Source: Bacteroidota bacterium
GTDB lineage: Bacteria > Bacteroidota > Ignavibacteria > Ignavibacteriales > Ignavibacteriaceae
Direction: 5' to 3'
NCBI GenBank assembly: GCA_030706105.1
Contig: JAUZPC010000001.1
Span: 1 to 32,667, forward strand
Length of the DNA stretch: 32,667 nt
Part shown: in pieces, positions 15,656 through 24,000 of the stretch
How the letters are laid out: each line of letters starts with the position of its first letter
Numbering within the stretch: the first letter of the stretch is position 1
Position numbers and translations under genes: made by a program
The notes under the pieces: generated by a model
The model's input: the letters and a program-made list of their open reading frames with translations, nothing else
Database searches by the model: none
What the model was told of the DNA's origin: nothing

Positions 15656-16282
15656 TTACTTCTTAATCAACTCAACTATGGAATTAATCGAACCGGGAAC
15701 AGCTCCTTTAACAAGGATTATATTTTCTTCCGGTAAAATTTTAACAATTTTTAAATTCTGAACAGTTATAGCTTCAAAGCCTGTTCTGCCGCCCATTTTC
15801 ATACCTTTAAAAACTCTTGAAGGATATGAACTGGAGCCTATTGAACCCGGGGCTCTTAATCTATCGCTTTGGCCGTGGGTAGTTCCACCAACTCCGCCAA
15901 AACCGTGTCTTTTCATAACACCCTGAAAACCTTTACCTTTGCTTTTGCCTTTTACTCTGATTTTTTCACCTTCGGTAAATAAATCAACTTTTATTTCGTC
16001 TCCAATTTTATAAGCATCGGTTTCAGTGTATCTGTACTCTTTTAATATAGCCGAGGGTGTATCAATACCGCTTTTTGTGTATTGCCCTATTACTGGCTTA
16101 CTTACATTTTTGCTTTTCTTTTTACCAAATCCCAGTTGAAGGGCTGTATAGCCATCTTTTTCAACTGTACGGATATTAACAATTTTACATGGGCCTGCTT
16201 GTATAACAGTAACCGGAATCATCTCTCCGTCATTACCGAAAATACTTGACATTCCTAATTTTTTACCGATAAGACCAACCAT
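15656..16282 (-). CDS. rplC: 50S ribosomal protein L3
   Basis: L3 initiates 50S assembly and has a loop that reaches the peptidyl transferase centre. MVGLIGKKLGMSSIFGNDGEMIPVTVIQAGPC and GFQGVMKRHGFGGVGGTTHGQSDRLRAPGSIG (central loop) are diagnostic. Length (208 aa) fits. GGAG precedes the ATG. It follows rpsJ by 15 nt. Confidence 0.98.
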   Translation of the reverse strand: MVGLIGKKLGMSSIFGNDGEMIPVTVIQAGPCKIVNIRTVEKDGYTALQLGFGKKKSKNVSKPVIGQYTKSGIDTPSAILKEYRYTETDAYKIGDEIKVDLFTEGEKIRVKGKSKGKGFQGVMKRHGFGGVGGTTHGQSDRLRAPGSIGSSSYPSRVFKGMKMGGRTGFEAITVQNLKIVKILPEENIILVKGAVPGSINSIVELIKK

Positions 16283-16297
16283 CTTTACTCCAAATTC

Positions 16298-16606
16298 TTA
16301 AAGCTTTATCTCTATATCTACTCCCGCAGGAATATCTAATTTACTTAGAGAATCTACGGTTTTGTTATTGGAATTATGAATATCAATAATTCTTTTATGT
16401 GCTCTGGTTTCAAATTGTTCTCTGGACTTTTTATCAACGTGAGGAGACCTCAAAACCGTATAAAGAGTTCTTTTAGTTGGCAAAGGAATCGGTCCGGATA
16501 CAACTGCACCCGTACTTCTTACAGTCTTAATTATCTTTTCTGTAGATTTATCAATCAAAATATGATCGTACGATTTCAATTTTATTCTAATCTTTTGACC
16601 AGGCAC
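16298..16606 (-). CDS. rpsJ: 30S ribosomal protein S10 (GTG start)
   Basis: S10 sits in the 30S head and is also NusE, the partner of NusG and NusB in antitermination and transcription-translation coupling. Blocks KIRIKLKSYDHILIDKSTEKI and GPIPLPTKRTLYTVLRSPHVDKKSREQFE are typical. Length is 102 aa. The start codon is GTG at 16606, 7 nt after AAGGAG. It opens the S10 group, 73 nt after tuf, with a hairpin in that gap. Confidence 0.98.
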   Translation of the reverse strand: MPGQKIRIKLKSYDHILIDKSTEKIIKTVRSTGAVVSGPIPLPTKRTLYTVLRSPHVDKKSREQFETRAHKRIIDIHNSNNKTVDSLSKLDIPAGVDIEIKL

Positions 16607-16633
16607 TTAAAAACTCCTTTTAATTATTAGACC

Positions 16634-16667
16634 AAGATAGGGAGCAGTCACTTGAACTCCCTATCCT
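16634..16667 (-). other. Hairpin in the tuf-rpsJ gap
   Basis: A 9-bp perfect repeat, GATAGGGAG (16636-16644) and CTCCCTATC (16657-16665), encloses a 12-nt loop. On the minus-strand RNA the stem extends by a G-U and an A-U pair, which the plus strand cannot form fully, so it is probably meant to act in the operon transcript. No U-tract follows (UUGGUCUAAUAAUU), so it is more likely a processing or stability element than a full intrinsic terminator. Confidence 0.6.
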
Positions 16668-16679
16668 TAGTTTTAAAAA

Positions 16680-17885
16680 TTACTTTATAATTTTTGTTAC
16701 AACACCGGAACCAACTGTTCTGCCGCCTTCACGGATAGCAAAGCGTAAGCCTTCTTCCATAGCAATAGAATTGATCAGTTCTATTTTCAATACAACGTTA
16801 TCACCAGGCATAACCATTTCTGTACCTTCAGGTAATGTAGCAACACCTGTAACGTCAGTTGTTCTAAAATAGAATTGTGGGCGATATCCATTAAAGAATG
16901 GAGTATGACGGCCACCTTCTTCTTTTGTCAAAATATAAACTTGACCTTCAAAATTCAAATGAGGTGTAATTGAACCGGTTTTAGCTAAAACCATTCCTCT
17001 TTCGATTTCTTTTTTATCAACGCCTCTTAATAAGATACCAGCATTATCACCGGCCATAGCAGCGTCTAATTCTTTTCTAAACATTTCAACACCGGTTACA
17101 ACGGTTTTCTTATGAACGCCTAAACCGATTAATTCAACTTCTTCCTGAATCTTTACCTGACCTCTTTCAACTCTACCGGTAGCAACTGTTCCACGGCCGG
17201 TAATAGAGAAAACATCTTCCACAGGCATCAAGAATGGCTTGTCTGTCTGTCTTTCAGGAACTGGAATGTATGAATCTACTGCTTCCATTAGCTCCCAAAT
17301 GCAATTATATCTAGGATCATCTGTAGGTGCATCTGAAGCGCCTGCTTCTAATGCCTGTAATGCAGAGCCCTTAATAATTGGAATTTCGTCACCAGGGAAT
17401 TCGTATTCATTTAATAAATCTCTTAATTCTGCTTCAACAAGTTCAATAAGTTCAGGGTCATCAACCATGTCAACTTTATTCATGAACACTACCATTTTAG
17501 GAACACCAACCTGACGAGCAAGAAGGATGTGTTCTCTTGTTTGAGGCATAGGGCCATCTGTAGCAGCAACAACTAATATAGCACCGTCCATCTGAGCAGC
17601 ACCAGTGATCATGTTTTTAACATAATCGGCGTGACCAGGACAATCTACGTGTGCATAGTGTCTGTTAGCAGTTGAATATTCTACGTGAGCGGTAGCAATT
17701 GTAATACCTCTTTCACGTTCTTCAGGAGCATTATCAATACTATCAAAGGTTCTAATAGCAGACCAACCTTTTTTAGCAAGTGCCATTGTGATAGCAGCAG
17801 TTAAAGTAGTTTTACCATGATCTACGTGTCCGATAGTGCCTATGTTAACGTGAGGTTTACTCCTGTCAAATTTATCTTTGGCCAT
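16680..17885 (-). CDS. tuf: Elongation factor Tu
   Basis: EF-Tu is the GTPase that delivers aminoacyl-tRNA to the ribosomal A-site. The P-loop GHVDHGKT is at residues 19-26, the switch I region has RERGITIATAHVEY, switch II DCPGHADY and the specificity motif NKVD. Domains 2 and 3 end in the canonical RTVGSGVVTKIIK. Length is 401 aa. A strong AAAGGAG precedes the ATG. It is the last gene of the str group. The tRNA-Thr/Gly/Trp cluster at the far end of the window is of the kind that accompanies a second tuf copy in E. coli, but none is visible here. Confidence 0.98.
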   Translation of the reverse strand: MAKDKFDRSKPHVNIGTIGHVDHGKTTLTAAITMALAKKGWSAIRTFDSIDNAPEERERGITIATAHVEYSTANRHYAHVDCPGHADYVKNMITGAAQMDGAILVVAATDGPMPQTREHILLARQVGVPKMVVFMNKVDMVDDPELIELVEAELRDLLNEYEFPGDEIPIIKGSALQALEAGASDAPTDDPRYNCIWELMEAVDSYIPVPERQTDKPFLMPVEDVFSITGRGTVATGRVERGQVKIQEEVELIGLGVHKKTVVTGVEMFRKELDAAMAGDNAGILLRGVDKKEIERGMVLAKTGSITPHLNFEGQVYILTKEEGGRHTPFFNGYRPQFYFRTTDVTGVATLPEGTEMVMPGDNVVLKIELINSIAMEEGLRFAIREGGRTVGSGVVTKIIK

Positions 17886-17936
17886 TTAAATCTCCTTTAA
17901 TTTTTCTTTTTATTTAATTTTAATATTTTCGTTTAC

Positions 17937-20036
17937 TTATGCAGAAGCATTTGATTTTTTACCAACAGTTTTTTCAGCAATTTCTTCAGCAACACTCTTC
18001 GGAACTTCCATATATTTCGAGAACTGCATTGTATAAATTGCGCGTCCTTGTGTCATTGATCTTAAAATTGTTGCATATCCGAACATTTCAGATAGAGGCA
18101 CAGTCGCCTTAATAACCTGAGCATCTTTTCTTGCTGTAAAACCTTCAATTTTTCCTCTTCTGGAGTTAAGATCACCCATAACATCACCAAGATATTCTTC
18201 AGGGGTAACAACTTCAACGTCCATAATAGGCTCTAACAAAATTGGTTTGGCTTTTTTTGCACCTTCTTTGAAAGCTATAGAACCGGCTACTTTAAATGAT
18301 ATTTCATCTGAATCTACATCATGGTAAGAACCATCATAAATTTTAGCTTTAATATCTACTACCGGGAACCCGGCAACAACACCGTTTCTTAACGCTTCTT
18401 GAATACCTGCTGATACTGCAGGAATGTATTCTTTAGGAACAACACCGCCAACAATTGCATTTTCAAATTCATAACCTTTACCGACTTCATTAGGCGAAAG
18501 CTCAATCCAAACATGACCAAATTTACCTCGGCCACCGGATTGTTTAACAAATTTGCCTTCACTCTGTACGGTTTTAGTAATAGTTTCTCTATATGCTACC
18601 TGAGGCTTACCGATATTTGCTTCAACTTTGAATTCACGTTTCATTCTATCAACAAGAATTTCTAAGTGAAGTTCGCCCATACCACTAATAAGTGTTTGGC
18701 CTGTTTCTTCATCCACTTTTATCTTAAAAGTTGGATCTTCATCAGAAAGCTTTTGTAATGCCTCGGATAACTTATCCTGGTCAGCCTTTGTCTTAGGTTC
18801 AATAGCAATCTGAATAACTGGTTCAGGAAAAATAATTTTTTCAAGAACAACTGCATCTTCCTCAGTACAAAGAGTATCACCGGTTTTAGTATATTTTAAG
18901 CCAACAGCAGCAGCAATATCTCCTGCTCTTACTTCCGGAATTTCTTCTCTGTGGTTAGCATGCATCTGAAGCAGACGGCTAATTCTTTCTTTTTTACCTG
19001 AAACGGCATTATATACATAAGAACCGGCTTTCAGGGTGCCTGCGTAAACTCTAAAGAAAGTTAACTTACCCACGAATGGGTCATTCATGATTTTAAACGC
19101 TAAAGCAGTAAATTTCTCTTGTTCAGAGATCTTTCTCGTCACTTTGTCATTAATACCGATATGATGCGCTTCAATATCGGCTGTATCAATTGGTGACGGT
19201 AGGAAATCGACCACAGAATCTAATAATTTTTGAACACCTTTATTTTTGAAAGCTGAGCCGCACAGAACAGGAATAATTTTCAGTTCTATTGTGGCTTTTC
19301 TTAATACAGTTTTAATTTCATCTTCGGTAATCTCTTTTCCGTCAAGATACTTTTCTAACAAAGTATCATCAACGTCAGAGACAGCTTCCAACATTTCAGT
19401 TCTGTATTTTTTAGCTTTTTCTTTTAATCCTTGCGGAATTTCAATTTCATCATAAGTTGCACCAAGAGTTTCATCATGGTACATTAACGCCTTGTTTTTA
19501 ATAAGATCAATCACGCCGGTAAACATATCTCCTTCACCAATAGGCAAATTAAGAGGTATTGCATTAGCGCCAAGACGATCTTTTATCATCTGCAGGGCAT
19601 TATAAAAATCAGCACCTGTTCTATCCATTTTGTTAATGAACGCAATGCGCGGAACCATATATTTGTCAGCTTGTCTCCAAACTGTTTCAGACTGGGGTTC
19701 AACCCCGCCTACCGCACAAAACAGAGCAACAGCTCCATCTAAAACTCTTAAAGATCTTTCAACTTCAACTGTAAAATCAACGTGTCCGGGTGTATCAATA
19801 ATGTTAATCATATGATCTGACCAGAAACAAGTTGTAGCAGCAGAAGTAATGGTAATACCCCGTTCCTTTTCCTGCTCCATCCAGTCCATAGTTGCGGCAC
19901 CTTCGTGCACTTCACCAAGACGATGCGTTTTACCTGTATAGAACAAAATACGCTCAGTAGTTGTAGTTTTACCAGCGTCTATATGAGCCATGATCCCAAT
20001 ATTACGAACTTTATCTATAGTAATTTTACCAGCCAT
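17937..20036 (-). CDS. fusA: Elongation factor G
   Basis: EF-G drives translocation and ribosome recycling. The P-loop AHIDAGKT is at residues 17-24, followed by RGITITSAATT (switch I), DTPGHVDFTVEVERSLRVLDG and NKMDRTGAD. Later domains have GMGELHLEILVDRMKREF, AYRETI and the C-terminal GYATILRSMTQGRAIYTMQFSKY. Length (699 aa) is that of canonical EF-G. It lies between rpsG and tuf, confirming the housekeeping copy. Confidence 0.98.
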   Translation of the reverse strand: MAGKITIDKVRNIGIMAHIDAGKTTTTERILFYTGKTHRLGEVHEGAATMDWMEQEKERGITITSAATTCFWSDHMINIIDTPGHVDFTVEVERSLRVLDGAVALFCAVGGVEPQSETVWRQADKYMVPRIAFINKMDRTGADFYNALQMIKDRLGANAIPLNLPIGEGDMFTGVIDLIKNKALMYHDETLGATYDEIEIPQGLKEKAKKYRTEMLEAVSDVDDTLLEKYLDGKEITEDEIKTVLRKATIELKIIPVLCGSAFKNKGVQKLLDSVVDFLPSPIDTADIEAHHIGINDKVTRKISEQEKFTALAFKIMNDPFVGKLTFFRVYAGTLKAGSYVYNAVSGKKERISRLLQMHANHREEIPEVRAGDIAAAVGLKYTKTGDTLCTEEDAVVLEKIIFPEPVIQIAIEPKTKADQDKLSEALQKLSDEDPTFKIKVDEETGQTLISGMGELHLEILVDRMKREFKVEANIGKPQVAYRETITKTVQSEGKFVKQSGGRGKFGHVWIELSPNEVGKGYEFENAIVGGVVPKEYIPAVSAGIQEALRNGVVAGFPVVDIKAKIYDGSYHDVDSDEISFKVAGSIAFKEGAKKAKPILLEPIMDVEVVTPEEYLGDVMGDLNSRRGKIEGFTARKDAQVIKATVPLSEMFGYATILRSMTQGRAIYTMQFSKYMEVPKSVAEEIAEKTVGKKSNASA

Positions 20037-20090
20037 TTGCTTTTCGTTATCTCTTTCTCTCTACCAACTCAATATGTAACAAATTACAGA

Positions 20091-20558
20091 CTACCACTTA
20101 AAATGAGCAAATGCTTTATTTGCCTCAGCCATTTTGTGAGTATCTTCTTTTTTCTTAACTGCACTGCCTTCATTATTAGATGCAGCAATTAATTCTGCAG
20201 CCAATTTTGCGGGCATCGATTTATCGCCTCGAGCACGGGCATAATTTTTAATCCATCTCATTGCAAGCGCATTTCTTCTATCCGGACGAACTTCAGAAGG
20301 AACTTGATATGTAGCACCACCGACTCTGCGGCTTCTTACTTCTATCACAGGCTGAACATTACTCATTGCTTTTTTGAATACTTCCAGACCTGGCTTCTTG
20401 GTTCTTTCTTCAATTATTTCAAAAGCCGTATAAACTACTTCTCTTGCCTTGGATTTTTTTCCATCATACATAATTGCATTTACAAACTTTGCAACAACCA
20501 CATCATTAAATTTAGGATCCGGTTTTAAGTATTTCTTCTCTGCTCTTTTCTTTCTCAT
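20091..20558 (-). CDS. rpsG: 30S ribosomal protein S7
   Basis: S7 organises the 3' major domain of 16S rRNA and lies near the E-site. MRKKRAEKKYLKPDPKFND, VQPVIEVRSRRVGGATYQVPSEVRPDRRNALAMRWI and the C-terminal DTHKMAEANKAFAHFKW are hallmarks. Length is 155 aa. It starts 3 nt after the rpsL stop, suggesting coupled translation. S7 represses the str operon in E. coli; not tested here. Confidence 0.98.
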   Translation of the reverse strand: MRKKRAEKKYLKPDPKFNDVVVAKFVNAIMYDGKKSKAREVVYTAFEIIEERTKKPGLEVFKKAMSNVQPVIEVRSRRVGGATYQVPSEVRPDRRNALAMRWIKNYARARGDKSMPAKLAAELIAASNNEGSAVKKKEDTHKMAEANKAFAHFKW

Positions 20559-20561
20559 AAT

Positions 20562-20939
20562 TTATTTCGCCTTCGGTTTTTTTGCACCATATTTAGAGCG
20601 GCTTTTTTTTCTGTCTTCTACACCGCTAGTATCTAAAGTACCACGAATAATATGATACCTAACACCAGGTAAATCTTTAACTCTACCGCCTCTAATCAAT
20701 ACAATTGAGTGCTCTTGCAAATTGTGCCCTTCACCGGGTATATAAGCAGTAACTTCAATACTATTAGTAAGTCTTACACGAGCAACTTTTCTTAAAGCCG
20801 AATTAGGCTTTTTAGGGGTTGTTGTATATACTCTTGTACAAACGCCTCTTTTTTGAGGACATGCATCAAGTGCTGGAGCTTTGTTTTTAGCAAGCATCTG
20901 CACTCTGCCTTTTCTTACCAACTGATTTATCGTGGGCAC
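20562..20939 (-). CDS. rpsL: 30S ribosomal protein S12 (GTG start)
   Basis: S12 lies in the decoding centre and governs accuracy. TTPKKPNSALRKVARVRLTN and GGRVKDLPGVRYHIIRGTLDTSGV are conserved. The lysines corresponding to the streptomycin-resistance sites K43 and K88 (E. coli numbering) are wild type, so susceptibility is predicted. The Asp in KDLPG is the family's methylthiolation site. The GTG start at 20939 is 7 nt after AGGAG. It heads the str group behind a clear promoter. Length is 125 aa. Confidence 0.98.
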   Translation of the reverse strand: MPTINQLVRKGRVQMLAKNKAPALDACPQKRGVCTRVYTTTPKKPNSALRKVARVRLTNSIEVTAYIPGEGHNLQEHSIVLIRGGRVKDLPGVRYHIIRGTLDTSGVEDRKKSRSKYGAKKPKAK

Positions 20940-20990
20940 TAATCTTCTCCTAAAAAAATCTTTTTATTGTCAAAAAAAATTCAGATTTCA

Positions 20991-21019
20991 AATATACCCC
21001 TTATGACAAAAAAAGTCAA
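20991..21019 (-). promoter_or_regulatory. Promoter for the str group (rpsL)
   Basis: On the minus strand TTGACT (21014-21019) and TATATT (20991-20996) are separated by exactly 17 nt. The -10 continues as TATATTTG, which also fits the TAnnTTTG element of Bacteroidota primary sigma factors. Transcription would begin near 20984, giving a leader of about 45 nt with AGGAG before the GTG. It lies between the rpoC terminator and rpsL, where a promoter is expected. Confidence 0.8.
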
Positions 21020-21058
21020 GAATTCCATGGGGAATATTTAAATTTATTATAAAATAAT

Positions 21059-21092
21059 TCCGGTTTTTTCAGTTTTGTCTAAAAAAACCGGA
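21059..21092 (-). terminator. Terminator after rpoC
   Basis: The minus-strand RNA can form a 14-bp stem: TCCGGTTTTTTTAG pairs with CTGAAAAAACCGGA (one G-U pair) around a 6-nt loop ACAAAA. It is followed by AUUAUUUUAU. The plus strand would have a mismatch at the wobble site, so it suits minus-strand transcripts. It starts 5 nt after the rpoC stop and precedes the rpsL promoter, so it probably separates the rpoBC and str units at least partly. Confidence 0.75.
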
Positions 21093-21097
21093 TAAAT

Positions 21098-24000
21098 CTA
21101 TTGTTCTTGGGTTTGAACTTCTTCTTGTTGCGGGGTTTCCGGCACTATTTCTTCAGATTTCAGTAATATCTTTGCATATTTCTTTAAACCTGTTCCTGCA
21201 GGAATCAAATGACCCATTACAACGTTTTCTTTTAAGCCATTTAAATGATCTACTTTAGCTTCAATTGCTGCATTTGCAAGCACCTTGGTCGTCTCTTGGA
21301 AAGACGCTGCAGATATAAAACTCTCTGTAGATAATGCTGCATTGGTTATGCCCAACAGGACATGTTCAAATGTAGCCGGCTCTGCTTCTCTTGTTATTAT
21401 AGTTTTCTTAGATTTTTTCTTTAAGTCTAAGTTAACTTCTCTTAATCTACTTTTAGTGATTAGGGTGTTATCTTTAAATTTAGAGTCTCCCTTGTCTTCT
21501 ATCACTACCATATTAAGAATTTTATTATTCTCTTCTATGAATTCGATTCTGTCAACAATATCCTCTTCCAGGAATCTTGTATCACCCGGGAAAACTACTT
21601 TAATTTTTTGTAACATTTGGCGTACAATTACTTCAATATGTTTATCATTAATCTTTACACCCTGAAGTCTGTATACGTCCTGAATTTCATTTACTAAATA
21701 TTCCTGTACTGCACTGGTACCTTTAATCTTCAAGATATCATGAGGATTTACAGGTCCGTCGGTAATCTTTTCACCTTCAGGTATTTCATCACCCTCTTGT
21801 ACAAGTATATGTTTACCTAATGGTACATTATATTTCTTTTCATCAGATCCATCAGGAGCAGTAACAAAAATTTCTCTCGAACCTTTTTTTCTGGCACCAA
21901 ATTTAACGATTCCTTCAATCTCAGAAACAATGGAAGACTCCTGAGGAGATCTTGCCTCAAATAATTCTGTTACTCTTGGCAAACCACCTGTAATATCTCT
22001 ACTTTTTGTTGTCTGTTTTGAGATTTTTGCTAAAACTGTTCCGGCTGTTATTATTTCGCCTTCTTCAACTGACAAGTATGATCTGTTAGGAATATTGAAT
22101 GTCTTTTTAACTTCGCCATCAACTTCAATAGCCACACTTGGAGTCAGGTTTTTATCCTTGGACTCAATAACAATCTTCTGAACGTGACCGGTTTGCTCAT
22201 CTGTAATCTGCTGTAAAGTCAAATTCTCAATCAAATCCACATATTTAACTTTACCCTGTATATCAGTTAAAATTACTGCGTTATAAGGATCGTGGTTGTA
22301 AAGAGCTTGTTTCTTACCGATCAGATCACCTTCTCTAACAAGCAGTTCAGCACCATAAGGAATATCATATTTTTTCAACTGACGGTTATTTTCATCTGTA
22401 ATGGAAATAACACCTCTTCTACCGGTAACAACTATTTTCTTACCGAAGATATCAGCTTTTTCTACATAATTTACTTTTTCATATTGAACAAGACCTTCAA
22501 CAGAAGAAATTACCTGAGATTGACTTGCAATTCTTGAAGATGTACCACCTAAGTGGAACGTTCTCAAAGTAAGCTGCGTACCAGGCTCACCGATCGACTG
22601 TGCGGCAACAATACCCACTGCCTCACCTATTTCTACCAGTTTACCATTTGTAAGGTTCCTGCCATAACATTTAGCGCATACACCGCGTTTAGATTCGCAG
22701 GTTAGCACTGTTCTGATGTAAACTCTATCAATGTTAAGATCTTCAATCTTTTCAGCTAAACTTTCAGTAATCATTTCCCCTGAAGGAACTATCACTTCAC
22801 CGGTTTTTGGATCAAGAACATCTTCCTGAGCTACACGGCCGGTTATACGTTCGCCTAATGGTTCTCTTTCTTCTTCAACGTCTTTAAGAGCTGTTACTTC
22901 AATACCTAAAATGGTACCGCAGTCAATTTCAGAGATAATTACATCCTGAGAAACGTCAACTAATCTTCTTGTCAGGTAACCGGCATCTGCTGTTTTAAGA
23001 GCAGTATCAGCCAAACCTTTACGGGCACCGTGTGTTGAAATAAAATACTCCAATACAGACAGACCCTCTTTGAAGTTAGCTACAATTGGATTCTCAATAA
23101 TTTCACCGGCTTGTCCAGATAAAGTTTTTTGAGGTTTCATCATAAGACCTCTCATACCTGCCAACTGACGAACCTGTTCCTGAGAACCTCTCGCACCAGA
23201 GTCAACCATCATATGTAAAGAGTTGAAACCCTGGTTGTGAACTTTAATTTTTTCCATCAAAGCACGGGCTACGTCATTTGTTGTATGCGTCCAAACGTCA
23301 ATAATTTTATTGTAACGTTCTGCATCAGTAATAACGCCCATTTCATGCTCATTCAAAATAGCTTCAACTTTTTCATTTGCTTTGGCTATCAAACTAACTT
23401 TTAATTCAGGTATAATCATATCTGAATAACTTACTGATAAACCGCCTGCAGTTGAATATCTGAATCCTAATTCTTTAAGATCATCCAAGAATTTAGCAGT
23501 AACTTTATTACCTAACTTCATAAACATTTTGCCGATAAACCCGCCGAATGTCTTTTTAATAAGAAGCTGGTTAAAGAAGCCCATTTCTTTAGGAACGATC
23601 TGGTTGAAAATAACTCTACCAACGGTAGTTTCAACCATTTTTCCATCAATTCTTACTTTAATTTTTGCGTGCAATCCTGCTGCTTTAGAGTTATAAGCAA
23701 TAAGAACTTCTTCATCTGATCCGAAGCAAAGGTTCTCGCCTATTTCTCCTTCTTTCATTTTTGTCAAATAATAGCAGCCCAAAACGATATCCTGAGTCGG
23801 AACAATAATAGGACTTCCGTTTTGAGGAGAAAGAATGTTGTGACTACTAAGCATTAATAAAGAAGCTTCCAATTGTGCTTCATATGAAAGCGGAACGTGA
23901 ACTGCCATCTGGTCACCGTCAAAATCCGCATTGAATGCCGTACACACCATAGGATGAAGCTGTATAGCTCTTCCATCAATTAGGATCGGCTGAAATGCCT

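Noticed and set aside
16634..16667. tuf-rpsJ hairpin as an intrinsic terminator
   Set aside because: There is no U-tract after the stem on the minus strand. It is reported as a hairpin of unknown role instead.
21285..21665. Plus-strand ORF of 126 codons, and similar ones at 12158-12523 and 25010-25351
   Set aside because: All lie fully or almost fully antisense to rpoC, rplP or other certain genes, and their translations resemble no family.
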